Positions 44,846 to 52,878 of a DNA stretch of 64,000 bases are shown here, piece after piece (positions within the stretch are counted from its first letter, which is position 1; each line of letters begins with the position of its first letter). The notes under the pieces are model-generated. The model had not been told where the DNA came from. It did no database searches and worked only from the letters and a program-made list of their open reading frames with translations. Source of the DNA: Amycolatopsis pretoriensis (lineage in GTDB: Bacteria; Actinomycetota; Actinomycetes; Mycobacteriales; Pseudonocardiaceae); the NCBI RefSeq assembly GCF_900107925.1, contig NZ_FNUJ01000004.1:496001-560000 (forward strand). The letters run 5' to 3'. The position numbers and the translations under genes are program-made.

Positions 44846-44871
44846 GCGGAGCTTTCACGTGAAAGCTCCGC
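44846..44871. repeat. CACGTG-centred palindrome, copy 5
   Basis: A perfect 26-bp palindrome with core AGCTTTCACGTGAAAGCT, 7 bp after copy 4, ends 1 bp before the stop of the ArsA-like gene on the minus strand. Confidence 0.87.
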
Positions 44872-44872
44872 G

Positions 44873-45982
44873 TCAGCCGGCCAGCTTCACGCCGATGTCG
44901 CGCAGGCCCTCCAGGTCGTGCACGTCACCGGCCAGCGCGGGCACCCGTGCCAGCGCCACCTCGGGGTGGGCCCGGGTGAACCGCGCCAGCAACCGCTCCT
45001 CGCGCGCCGCCAAGCTGACCCGGTCCGCGTGCAGCCGCAGCACCGCCTCCGCCAGCGGTGCGTTCTGCAGCGTCTCGGCCGCCGCCAGCGCCTCCGCGCC
45101 CGACAGCGACGCCAGCACCGGGTGTGTCCGGTTCGCGATCAACCCCGCCAGCGGCATCGACTCCGACGACAGCCGCTCCACGAAGTAGGACGCCTCGCGC
45201 AGCGCGTCCGGCTCCGGTGCCGCCACCACCAGGAACGACGTCCCGGACGAACGCAGCAGTTCCGCCGTCTTGCGGGCGCGCTCGCGGAAGCCGCCGAACA
45301 TGCTGTCGAACGCCTGCATGAACGCCGACGCGTCGGTCAGCAGCTGGCCGCCGATGATCGTCGACACCGCTTTCGCGAACATCGAGAAGCCCGCGTTGAC
45401 GACCTTGCGCAGCCCCCAGCCGCCGGCCTTCGCCGGGCCCGTCAGGAGGCGGATCATCCGGCCGTCCAAAGCGGACGACAGCCGCGTCGGCGCGTCCAGG
45501 AAGTCCAGCGCGGACCGGCTCGGCGGGGTGTCCACGATGATCAGGTCCCAGTCGCCGGTCGCCGCGAGCTGGCCCAGCTTCTCCATCGCCATGTACTCCT
45601 GCGTGCCGGAGAACGACGTGGAAATGGTCTGGTAGAAGGGGTTCTTCAGCAGCGCTTCGGCGCGTTCCGGGCCGGCGTGCACGCGCACCATGTCGTCGAA
45701 CGTGCGGCGCATGTCGAGCATCATCGCCCACAGCTCGCCCTTGGGCTCGAACCCGTCGACCCGCACCTGCTTCGGGTGGTTGCCGAGTTCGCGCAACCCC
45801 AGCGCCTGGGCGAGCCGGCGCGCGGGGTCGATCGTCAGCACGACGGTCTGCCGCCCGCGCTCGGCCGCGCGCAGGGCCAGCGCCGCGGCCGTCGTGGTCT
45901 TGCCGACGCCGCCGGAGCCGCAGCAGACGATCACGCGGCTCTCCTGGTCGTCGAGCAGCGCGTCGATGTCGATGGTGGTCAC
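44873..45982 (-). CDS. ArsA/GET3-like ATPase (Rv3680-like)
   Basis: The 369-residue SIMIBI-class P-loop ATPase has a deviant Walker A VCCGSGGVGKTTTAAALAL (about residues 18-36), LTIDPARRLAQALGL (switch I), and IIVDTPPSRSALDFLDAP (switch II). It pairs with the preceding gene; in M. tuberculosis Rv3679 and Rv3680 act as a heteromeric complex linked to glycerol and detoxification. The GTG overlaps the preceding stop by 4 bp (GTGA), giving coupled translation. The frame stays open upstream but only as shadow of the partner gene. The ArsA metal-binding Cys triad is not evident. Confidence 0.9.
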   Translation of the reverse strand: MTTIDIDALLDDQESRVIVCCGSGGVGKTTTAAALALRAAERGRQTVVLTIDPARRLAQALGLRELGNHPKQVRVDGFEPKGELWAMMLDMRRTFDDMVRVHAGPERAEALLKNPFYQTISTSFSGTQEYMAMEKLGQLAATGDWDLIIVDTPPSRSALDFLDAPTRLSSALDGRMIRLLTGPAKAGGWGLRKVVNAGFSMFAKAVSTIIGGQLLTDASAFMQAFDSMFGGFRERARKTAELLRSSGTSFLVVAAPEPDALREASYFVERLSSESMPLAGLIANRTHPVLASLSGAEALAAAETLQNAPLAEAVLRLHADRVSLAAREERLLARFTRAHPEVALARVPALAGDVHDLEGLRDIGVKLAG

Positions 45983-46986
45983 AACCGCACCCCCTGGTCG
46001 GTCAGGGCTTCGGCCAGGTCGTAGAGGGCCGCGACGTCGACGCCGTCGGTCAGGTCCGGCAGTTCGAGGGTCGGCAGGTCGGCCTCGGCGAGCTGCTCGC
46101 GCGCCCGCTGCTCGGCGGCGACGCGCACGGCGTGCTCGACGGTCTCGTCGACCAGCGCGTCCAGGGTCTCCTGCGGCAGCTTCAGCCCGGCCGTCGCGAG
46201 CCCGTCGCGGACGCGGGAGGCGTCGACGCGCCCGTCCGCCGCAGCGGTCACCGAGCGCGCGGGCAGCCGCGGCGGTCTGACCCGGTTGACCAGCACCGCG
46301 CCCGGGCGCAGGTCGGCGCCGTCCAGCTCGGCCACGGCCTCGACGGTCTCGCGGACCGGCATCTCCTCCAGCAGCGTCGCGAGGTGGATCACGGTCTCGC
46401 CGGAGTGCAGCAGCCGCACGACCCCCTCGGCCTGGCCGCGGATCGGGCCGGTCTTCGCGAGGTCGGTGAGGGCCTTGGTGACGTCGAGGAACTTGACGAC
46501 CCGGCCGGTCGGCGGCGAGTCGACGACGACGGCGTCGTAGGTGTGCCGCCCGTCGGACTCGGTGCGCCCGACGCACTCCTTGACCTTCCCGGTGAGCAGG
46601 ACGTCGCGGAGTCCCGGGGCAAGGGTGGTCGCGAACTCGATCGCGCCCATCCGCCGCAGCGTCCGGCCGGCGAAGCCCAGGTTGTAGAACATCTCGAAGT
46701 ACTCGAGCAGCGCGGCTTCGACGTCGATGTGCAGCGCGCGCAGCTCGCCCCCGCCGGGGACGGACGCGATGCGCTGCTCGGCGTAGGGCAGCGGCTCGGT
46801 GTCGAAGAGCTGGGCGATGCCCTGGCGGCCCTCGACCTCGATGAGCAGCACGCGGCGGCCTTCGCGGGCGAGCGCGAGGCCGAGCGCGGCGGCCAGCGTC
46901 GTCTTGCCGGTCCCGCCCTTGCCGGTGACGAAGTGCAGCCGGGCGCGGGCAAGCTCGTCGGTCCAGCCGGCATGGGGAATGGTCAC
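45979..46986 (-). CDS. ArsA/GET3-like ATPase (Rv3679-like)
   Basis: The 335-residue partner ATPase has Walker A HFVTGKGGTGKTTLAAALGL (about residues 18-37), LLIEVEGRQGIAQLF (switch I) and VVVDSPPTGRVVKFLDV (switch II, about residue 153). It is shorter than its partner and lacks a tail-anchor groove signature. GTG 46986 has TAGGGT (46998-46993) 6 nt upstream and no ribosome site, so it begins a leaderless two-gene message. The pair sits head to tail with whiB4, as in mycobacteria. Confidence 0.9.
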   Translation of the reverse strand: MTIPHAGWTDELARARLHFVTGKGGTGKTTLAAALGLALAREGRRVLLIEVEGRQGIAQLFDTEPLPYAEQRIASVPGGGELRALHIDVEAALLEYFEMFYNLGFAGRTLRRMGAIEFATTLAPGLRDVLLTGKVKECVGRTESDGRHTYDAVVVDSPPTGRVVKFLDVTKALTDLAKTGPIRGQAEGVVRLLHSGETVIHLATLLEEMPVRETVEAVAELDGADLRPGAVLVNRVRPPRLPARSVTAAADGRVDASRVRDGLATAGLKLPQETLDALVDETVEHAVRVAAEQRAREQLAEADLPTLELPDLTDGVDVAALYDLAEALTDQGVRL

Positions 46987-47007
46987 TTCTTCACCCTAAA
47001 TCAGCTC

Positions 47008-47256
47008 TCAGCTGGCCAGCAGCATGACGCTGACCGCAGCGGCGACCGCCGCGACCAGCACCCAGGCGACGAGCCCGGGCAGCACCGTGAGGGTGAGCAC
47101 ACCCACGACGAGCAGCAGCGTGAAGGTGATCACGCCGCCGAGGGCGACCTGGCCCGAGCTCTGCGTCCGGTCGCGCACCTTGGCCATCACGACGAGCACC
47201 AGGGGCAGCCCGGCCGCCGCGAGCAGCGCCGTCGCGATCACGCGCCACGTATCCAC
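47008..47256 (-). CDS. Small membrane protein with three helices
   Basis: The 82-residue protein has helices VIATALLAAAGLPLVLVVMA, VITFTLLLVVGVLTLTVLPG and VAWVLVAAVAAAVSVMLL, linked by KVRDRTQSSGQ. The start is GTG, and TAGCGT (47268-47263) lies exactly 6 nt upstream, the leaderless pattern, which supports this short gene. It may be cotranscribed with the ATPase pair 21 bp downstream. I recognise no family. Confidence 0.7.
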   Translation of the reverse strand: MDTWRVIATALLAAAGLPLVLVVMAKVRDRTQSSGQVALGGVITFTLLLVVGVLTLTVLPGLVAWVLVAAVAAAVSVMLLAS

Positions 47257-47361
47257 GGGTCCACGCTAGCGACGTGAGATGAACCACACCCCGGCGCGTC
47301 GCACGCCGTTTTCCGGCGGTGGCCCCCGGCGGTCTTGCCCGCTTGGCTACGCTCCCGTTTC

Positions 47362-47523
47362 ATGAGCGCCACCAAGTGGGAGTACGCGACCGTCCCCCTC
47401 CTGATCCACGCGACGAAGCAGATCCTCGACCAGTGGGGCGAGGACGGCTGGGAACTGGTCACCGTGCTGCCGAACCCGACGGGCGAGCAGCACGTCGCGT
47501 ACCTCAAGCGTCCGAAGGGCTGA
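47362..47523 (+). CDS. DUF4177-like small protein
   Basis: The 53-residue protein reads MSATKWEYATVPLLIHATKQ and then GEDGWELVTVLPNP, a short beta-rich DUF4177 pattern (WEY start and GWELV core). A similar tiny gene lies before the RidA gene in mycobacteria (Rv3678A). The ATG has TACGCT 8 nt upstream. RidA begins 4 bp after its stop, so both are likely on one message. Function is unknown. Confidence 0.75.
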   Translation: MSATKWEYATVPLLIHATKQILDQWGEDGWELVTVLPNPTGEQHVAYLKRPKG

Positions 47524-47527
47524 CCTC

Positions 47528-47983
47528 GTGAGCTGGAGCGAACGGCTGAAGGAGCTCGGCCTCGAGCTGCCCGGCGTGGCGGCCCCGCTGGCCGCCTACG
47601 TGCCCGCCGTCCAGAGCGGCAACCACGTCTACACCTCCGGCCAGCTGCCCTTCGTCGACGGCGTCCTCGCCGCGACCGGCAAGGTCGGCGCGGAGATCAG
47701 CCCCGAAGAGGCGAAGGGCCACGCCCGCACGTCGGCGCTCAACGCGCTCGCGGCCGTGCACGCGTTGGTCGGCATTGACAACGTCACGCGGATCGTCAAG
47801 GTTGTCGGCTTCGTGGCTTCCGCGGAGGGCTTCACCGGCCAGCCGGCGGTCGTCAACGGCGCGTCCGAGCTGCTCGGCGAGGTCTTCGGCGACGCGGGCA
47901 TCCACGCCCGCTCGGCCGTCGGCGTCGCGGAGCTGCCCATCGGGTCGCCGGTGGAGGTCGAACTGATCGTGGAGGTGCAGTGA
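47528..47983 (+). CDS. RidA family protein (Rv3678c-like)
   Basis: The 151-residue protein shows the YjgF/RidA fold: LELPGVAAPLAAYVPAVQSG, YTSGQLPFVDG, SALNALAAVHALVGIDNVTR and a C-terminal RSAVGVAELPIGSPVEVELI. The Arg of RidA that binds the imine carboxylate sits in HARSAVGVAELP (about residue 131). It could hydrolyse reactive enamines. The stop overlaps the next start by one base, and the following two genes encode a paralogous pair of unknown type. Confidence 0.88.
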   Translation: MSWSERLKELGLELPGVAAPLAAYVPAVQSGNHVYTSGQLPFVDGVLAATGKVGAEISPEEAKGHARTSALNALAAVHALVGIDNVTRIVKVVGFVASAEGFTGQPAVVNGASELLGEVFGDAGIHARSAVGVAELPIGSPVEVELIVEVQ

Positions 47984-48609
47984 TGGACCCGGACATCGAG
48001 CAGTCCACCCACGAGCTGCTGCTCCGGCTGGCCGGGCGGCTGCCCGACCAGCTGCTGTGGCGGTTCCGCGACTGGCTCGGCGAGGGCGCCATGGGCACGC
48101 TCGCCCGGACCCTGCCGAGGTCTTTGCTTAAGCACAGGATTGACCTCGACCAGACGGAGTACCGCCTGCTCGTGGCCGGTCTCATCCCGCACGGCGCCGA
48201 CTGGCACCAGGTCAGTTCGACGCTGGGGGTAGACGACGTTGCCGAGAACCGGTACACATTCACGGCGAGTGCGCCCGAATGGGTTAACTCGGTCGACTCC
48301 GTGTCCGTGTTGATCCACGCAACGTTGCGCGGTCGCCCGGACGTGGGGGAAGTGCGGCAGAGCTGGCGACACGTCGGTGTGGTCGGGCAGGGCACGGCCA
48401 AGCGCGTCCTGCTGATCACCGCGCTCAACGGTCTGCCGAGGTTGACCGGTGAACTGCAGCGGGTGCTGCGCGTGCTGGGCGACGAAGAGCCCAGCGTCGA
48501 GGTCATCCCGCCGCGCTTCGACCTGCCGGAGTACCACCGGGCCGCGCTGGCCGATTCGGAACTGGTCTGCGTGGGCGCCGCTGCGGGGAACCGGCTAGTA
48601 GCCGCATAA
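47983..48609 (+). CDS. Unknown protein, short member of a tandem paralogous pair
   Basis: The 208-residue soluble protein starts MDPDIEQSTHELLLRLAGRL. Its landmarks are HELLLRLAGRLPDQLL (residues about 9-24), NRYTFTASAPEW (about 88-99), RPDVGEVRQSWRHV (about 117-130), KRVLLITALNG and EYHRAALADS near the end. Each has a counterpart in the same order in the next gene (HNLLLALAGRIDDSAL, HRFTGENSPEF, LPDVRSVHAVWRNT, QRVVLVELGP, EYHQAASAAAS), so the two are tandem paralogues. I recognise no family or catalytic motif. ATG 47983 overlaps the RidA stop (TGATG). Confidence 0.75.
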   Translation: MDPDIEQSTHELLLRLAGRLPDQLLWRFRDWLGEGAMGTLARTLPRSLLKHRIDLDQTEYRLLVAGLIPHGADWHQVSSTLGVDDVAENRYTFTASAPEWVNSVDSVSVLIHATLRGRPDVGEVRQSWRHVGVVGQGTAKRVLLITALNGLPRLTGELQRVLRVLGDEEPSVEVIPPRFDLPEYHRAALADSELVCVGAAAGNRLVAA

Positions 48610-48645
48610 CGCTCGCCCGCCAGCGAGCTGGGAGGGAGCAAGGCA

Positions 48646-49797
48646 ATGGTGGAGGTCCACGACGGCCCGCCCATGGACGGGTTTTCGGTGCCCCTGCGCC
48701 TGCACAACCTGTTGCTGGCCCTGGCGGGCCGGATCGACGACAGCGCACTCACCGAAGCGCGTGAGCTGATCGCCCGGGCCCACATCGACGAGGCGGTCGA
48801 GCTGACCACCGGCACGCTCATCGCGGGCCGGATCCCGGTCAGCTCCGCCGAGCAGCGCGAGCTCGCGCTCGTCCTCGAGATGAGCCGCTCGGACGCGACG
48901 CTGGCGAACGACCTGCTGGTCGACGAGGCCGAGCCGGTCAACACGCACCGGTTCACCGGCGAGAACTCCCCGGAGTTCGGCATCGCCGAGGCGCTCGACC
49001 GGACGCTGCAGGTGCTGCCGGACGTCCGGTCGGTGCACGCGGTGTGGCGCAACACACCGGCCGGCAGCGTGCCGGGCGCGCTGCCGCAGCGGGTGGTGCT
49101 GGTCGAGCTGGGGCCGGAGGGCAACCCGCCCGCCGTCGCGTTCCGCGTCGACACGGCGCTGCGCCGGGCCGGGATCCACTCCGTCGTCGAGGTCAGCGGT
49201 CCGGGCGTCGCGCACTCCGAGTACCACCAGGCCGCTTCGGCGGCCGCGTCGCCCGCCTGGGTGACCGGGAGCACGACGTCGTCCGCTTCGGTGTACCGGC
49301 CCGAGCCGGTCAAGCCGCCGGTGACGGTGAAGGCCGAGCCGGTCGCGGAGTCTTCGGGCAGCCGGCACAGCATCCGGTCGAGCACGGCCACGACGACCCC
49401 GCCGGAGCCGGTGGCCCCGGTGGTGCCGATCGTGTCGCCGCCGCCCGCCCCGGAGCCGCCCCGCCAGTCGCGCGTGGAGCGGTCGTCCGACCGGTCCGAG
49501 ACGCGGGCGGAGCGCACCGCCGACCTGACACCGGCCGAGGTCGCGCAGCTGCGGCAGGCGCTGGCCGAGGACCCGGAGAAGGGCCGCGAGATCGCCGCGG
49601 GCAAGCCGTCGATGCACGAGGTCGTCGAGCTGCCCGCGCTGGACCTGGACGACCCGAGCCTGAGCGAGCGCGACCGGGCGCTGCTGCGTGAGCTGCACGC
49701 GGAGCTGGCCGAGCGCGAGCGGGCCGAGGCGGCGAAGATGCGGCTCAACGGCGCTTCCCGCTCCGGCGGCGACCAGCGCGGCTGGACCGCTCCCTAG
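48646..49797 (+). CDS. Unknown protein, long member of a tandem paralogous pair
   Basis: The 383-residue protein shares its first 210 residues with the preceding protein, in the same motif order (HNLLLALAGR, EYHQAAS and others). It then adds a low-complexity Pro/Ser/Arg linker (about residues 210-290). A helical, charged C-terminal domain follows (LTPAEVAQLRQALAEDPEKG, LSERDRALLRELHAELAERE). No membrane segment or catalytic motif is visible. A GGGAGGGAG site precedes the ATG. The pair lies between RidA and NUDIX in an otherwise mycobacteria-like gene order. A CACGTG palindrome follows. Confidence 0.75.
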   Translation: MVEVHDGPPMDGFSVPLRLHNLLLALAGRIDDSALTEARELIARAHIDEAVELTTGTLIAGRIPVSSAEQRELALVLEMSRSDATLANDLLVDEAEPVNTHRFTGENSPEFGIAEALDRTLQVLPDVRSVHAVWRNTPAGSVPGALPQRVVLVELGPEGNPPAVAFRVDTALRRAGIHSVVEVSGPGVAHSEYHQAASAAASPAWVTGSTTSSASVYRPEPVKPPVTVKAEPVAESSGSRHSIRSSTATTTPPEPVAPVVPIVSPPPAPEPPRQSRVERSSDRSETRAERTADLTPAEVAQLRQALAEDPEKGREIAAGKPSMHEVVELPALDLDDPSLSERDRALLRELHAELAERERAEAAKMRLNGASRSGGDQRGWTAP

Positions 49798-49810
49798 GTT
49801 CATCTTCGGC

Positions 49811-49844
49811 AAAGGCGGAGCTTTCACGTGAAAGCTCCGCCTTT
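49811..49844. repeat. CACGTG-centred palindrome, copy 6
   Basis: This is the longest copy: a perfect 34-bp palindrome with core AGCTTTCACGTGAAAGCT and outer arms AAAGGCGG/CCGCCTTT, 13 bp after the upstream stop. It lies between two codirectional genes and is followed by CTTT on the plus strand, consistent with a terminator before the NUDIX promoter. Confidence 0.87.
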
Positions 49845-49906
49845 CCGCTGTCTGGGATGCCACAACCGCGCGACGGAACGCGGGGGTCCGGAGGTATGTT
49901 CCGGTG

Positions 49907-50725
49907 GTGGAGCAGCCAACGGAGTTTGTCTTCGACCTCCCCGTCGGTGCCGGGGTAGCCACCCGCGCCAACGCCGACGGGCCGCCCGTCGTCCCGAAGG
50001 ACGCGGCCACCGTGATCCTGGTCCGGGACGGCGCCGACGGCGTCGAGATCTTCCTGCAGCACCGGGTCAAGGGCATGCCGTTCGCGGGCGGGATGACTGT
50101 CTTCCCCGGCGGCGGGGTCGACAAGCGCGACGCTGACGCGTCGGTGGCGTGGGCCGGCCCGGAGCCGTCGTGGTGGGCCTCGCGGTTCGGCTGCGACGAC
50201 GCGCTCGCGCGGGCGCTGACCTGCGCGGCGGTGCGCGAGACGTTCGAGGAGTCCGGCGTGCTGCTCGCGGGCGGTGCGGACGCCGTCCTCACCGACGTCA
50301 CGCCGTACGCGGCCGCCCGGCAGGCCCTGGAGACGCGCGAGGTGTCCCTGGCGGGGTTCCTCACCGACGCGGGCCTGACCCTGCGGGCCGACCTGCTGCG
50401 CCCGTGGGCGCACTGGATCACCCCCGAGCAGGAGCCGCGCCGGTACGACACCCGCTTCTACGTCGCGAAGCTGCCGGACGGGCAGCAGGCCGACGGCGCG
50501 ACGTCGGAGGCGTCGGGCTCCGGCTGGCAGCGCCCGGAAGACGCGATCGCGGACGCGCGCGAAGGCCGCCGCATGCTGATGCCGCCGACCTGGCTGACAC
50601 TGAGCGAGCTGGCGAAGTTCGCGACCGCCGACGACATCCTGAACGAGCGGCGCGAGATCGTCCGCATCGCGCCGACGCTCGTCCGTGAGAACGACCACGT
50701 CCGCGTCGTACTGGAGAAGCGATGA
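49907..50725 (+). CDS. NUDIX hydrolase (NUDT19-like)
   Basis: The 272-residue protein has a split Nudix motif: FAGGMTVFPGGGVDKRDAD (about residues 58-76) followed, after an insert of about 25 residues, by AAVRETFEESGVLL (about residues 107-120). The REXXEEXG core reads RETFEESG. The insert is typical of NUDT19-type enzymes acting on CoA or nucleotide substrates. GTG 49907 (one codon inside the annotated open frame) has TATGTT (49895-49900) exactly 6 nt upstream. The MBL gene follows with an ATGA overlap. Confidence 0.87.
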   Translation: MEQPTEFVFDLPVGAGVATRANADGPPVVPKDAATVILVRDGADGVEIFLQHRVKGMPFAGGMTVFPGGGVDKRDADASVAWAGPEPSWWASRFGCDDALARALTCAAVRETFEESGVLLAGGADAVLTDVTPYAAARQALETREVSLAGFLTDAGLTLRADLLRPWAHWITPEQEPRRYDTRFYVAKLPDGQQADGATSEASGSGWQRPEDAIADAREGRRMLMPPTWLTLSELAKFATADDILNERREIVRIAPTLVRENDHVRVVLEKR

Positions 50726-51492
50726 CTGCCCCCGCGTACGGCGTGCTGCGCCAGGTGTCCGAGACGGCGTCGGTGCTGCTGGAGAACAACCCGTCGTCGA
50801 TGACGCTCGAAGGCACGAACAGCTGGGTGCTGCGGGCGACGCCGTCGACCCCGGCCGTGGTCGTCGACCCCGGCTACCGTGACCTCGAGCACCTCGAACT
50901 GCTGGCCGGCGTCGGCGACGTCGAGTTGGTGCTGCTCACGCACTTCCACCCCGACCACGCCGAGGGCGCGCCGTGGTTCGCCGAGCGCGTCGGCGCGCCG
51001 GTACGGGCGTTCGACCAGTCACTGTGCCTCGGCGCTTCGTCCTTTGTGGACGGTGAGGTGATCTCGGCGGGCGGTCTGTCGATTCGCGTGCTGCACACCC
51101 CCGGGCACACCGACGACTCCGTGTCGCTGGTGCTCGACGGCCAGGTGCTGACCGGCGACACCATCCTCGGCCGCGGTACGACGGTCCTGCACGACCTCGG
51201 CGACTACCTGCGCTCGCTGCGGAAGCTGATCGAGCTGCCGGCCGGCACGCTCGGCCTGCCGGGGCACGGTCCAGAGCTGCCCGATCTCGCCGCGACCGCC
51301 GGCGAGTACCTTGCCCACCGGGAACAGCGGCTGGACCAGGTGCGTTCGGCTCTGAAGGAGCTGGGTGCGGACGCGACCCCGCGCCAGGTCGTCGAAGTCG
51401 TGTACGCCGACGTCGACCGGGTGCTGTGGGCGCCGGCCGAACTGAGCGTGCAGGCGCAGCTGGACTACTTGCGGTCGGAGGAACAGGGATGA
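50722..51492 (+). CDS. MBL-fold metallo-hydrolase (Rv3677c-like)
   Basis: The 256-residue enzyme has the zinc motif LLTHFHPDHAEGAPW (HxHxDH, about residues 73-87), VLHTPGHTDDS (third His, about residue 127), LTGDTILG (bridging Asp) and LGLPGHGPEL (last His). It resembles LACTB2-type hydrolases, which act on RNA or thioesters. Its start overlaps the NUDIX stop and its stop overlaps the mycoredoxin start, so the three genes form one coupled operon. Confidence 0.88.
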   Translation: MTAPAYGVLRQVSETASVLLENNPSSMTLEGTNSWVLRATPSTPAVVVDPGYRDLEHLELLAGVGDVELVLLTHFHPDHAEGAPWFAERVGAPVRAFDQSLCLGASSFVDGEVISAGGLSIRVLHTPGHTDDSVSLVLDGQVLTGDTILGRGTTVLHDLGDYLRSLRKLIELPAGTLGLPGHGPELPDLAATAGEYLAHREQRLDQVRSALKELGADATPRQVVEVVYADVDRVLWAPAELSVQAQLDYLRSEEQG

Positions 51493-51743
51493 GCAACGTC
51501 GAGGTCGAGTTCTACTGGCGTCCGGGGTGCGGGTTCTGCGCCGCGCTGGACCGGCCGATGTCCAGGAGCGGCTTCAACATCCGCAAGATCAACATCTGGG
51601 AGGACCCCGACGCCGCCGCGCGCGTGCGCGAGGTCGCGAACGGCAACGAGACGGTGCCGACCGTGATCGTCGGGTCGACAGCGATGGTGAACCCCTCCTT
51701 CGCCGAGGTCGAGGCCGCGGTCAAGGCAGCTTCGGCGGGCTGA
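51489..51743 (+). CDS. Mycoredoxin/glutaredoxin-like protein
   Basis: The 84-residue thioredoxin-fold protein has the redox pair in WRPGCGFCAALDRP (CGFC at residues 14-17) and the cis-Pro in NETVPTVIVGS. Size and TVPTV match actinobacterial mycoredoxins that reduce mixed disulfides with mycothiol, though the classic pair is CPYC or similar. The ATG overlaps the MBL stop (ATGA). Its last 23 bp overlap the convergent esterase gene. Confidence 0.85.
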   Translation: MSNVEVEFYWRPGCGFCAALDRPMSRSGFNIRKINIWEDPDAAARVREVANGNETVPTVIVGSTAMVNPSFAEVEAAVKAASAG

Positions 51744-52878
51744 GCGCGCCGGGCCGCTCTCCGTGGAGGAAGGCGGCCCACACCTCGCGCAGCCCGGTTT
51801 CGTTCTCCAGGCCCGCCGGGGCGCCGTCGAGCATCGGCGCGTCCCAGACGTCGTGGGTGCCGAAGAGGAACGGGATGTCGATGCAGTGGCAGGCGCCGAA
51901 CCGGTTGCCCGGTGCCTGCCAGTCGAAGCGGTAGGTGAAGGCGCCGAGTTTCTCCGTCAGCCGGTCGCTGGTGAAGAACTTGTTCGCCTCGTCGATCGCT
52001 TCCGGGGGAGCGTCGGGGACGAAGGCGCGCAGTTCTTCGCGGGTCCAGCTGATCAGCGCCGGGCCTTCGGGCGCGGCTTCGATGAGGTCGTCCGCGACGA
52101 GATCGCCGTCGGCGACCAGCTGGAACGGCGGTTCGATCGAGCCGGGCTTGCCGGGGACCGAGAGCTGGGCGGCGAGCAGCCGGTCGATCGGGACCGTGCG
52201 GATGTCGTCTTTCAGGGCTTCGGTGAAACGGCCGGCGGACACCGCGGCTTCGTCCGGTGTGGACGGTCGCATCCCGAGTGGCGCGCTCTGCAGGGCGATC
52301 CGCTTGATTTCGGTGCGCGGGGACGACCACAGGGCGAGCGTCGACTGCGCGCCGGCCGACTGCCCGCTGAGCGTGACCTCGGCCGGGTTCCCGCCGAAGG
52401 CGGCGATGTTGTCGCGAACCCAGTCGAGCGCGGCGAGCTGGTCGGCGATCCCGAGGTTCGGCGGAATCCCTTCGGCGCTCAGGAATCCGAGCACGCCGAG
52501 GCGGTAGTTGAGCGTCACGACGACGACGTCGGCCTCGCGGGCCAGGCGCGTGCCGGTGTACCAGACCTGGCCGCCCGAGCCGCTGGAGAACCCGCCGCCG
52601 TGGATCCAGACGAGCACCGGCCGGCTCCCGGTGGTCGACGGCGTGAAGACGTTGAGGCTCAGGCAGTCCTCACTCTGCGGCAGGGGCATCGGGCCCAGGG
52701 CGTGCTCCAGGCGTGACGGCGGTTGCGGCGCCGCGGGGCCGGGCTCCAGCGCGTCGCGGACTCCGGTCCACGGCCGCGGCCTGGTCGGCAGTTCGAAGCG
52801 TTTCGCTGTGGCGTAAGGGATTCCCTTAAACGCTCCGGCGTTGCCGCGAATCCGACCGGTGCTGGTTTCGACGATCAT
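51721..52878 (-). CDS. Type B carboxylesterase
   Basis: The 385-residue esterase has the oxyanion motif VLVWIHGGGFSSGSGG (about residues 86-101), SEDCLSLNVFTP, and the nucleophile elbow LSGQSAGAQST (Ser near residue 174). NYRLGVLGFLS is the conserved strand. It is about 100 residues shorter than typical type B esterases and lacks much of the usual C-terminal region; HCIDIPFLFGTHD contains the likely catalytic His. ATG 52878 overlaps the VOC gene stop (ATGA), so the two are coexpressed. Confidence 0.88.
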   Translation of the reverse strand: MIVETSTGRIRGNAGAFKGIPYATAKRFELPTRPRPWTGVRDALEPGPAAPQPPSRLEHALGPMPLPQSEDCLSLNVFTPSTTGSRPVLVWIHGGGFSSGSGGQVWYTGTRLAREADVVVVTLNYRLGVLGFLSAEGIPPNLGIADQLAALDWVRDNIAAFGGNPAEVTLSGQSAGAQSTLALWSSPRTEIKRIALQSAPLGMRPSTPDEAAVSAGRFTEALKDDIRTVPIDRLLAAQLSVPGKPGSIEPPFQLVADGDLVADDLIEAAPEGPALISWTREELRAFVPDAPPEAIDEANKFFTSDRLTEKLGAFTYRFDWQAPGNRFGACHCIDIPFLFGTHDVWDAPMLDGAPAGLENETGLREVWAAFLHGERPGALSPPKLP

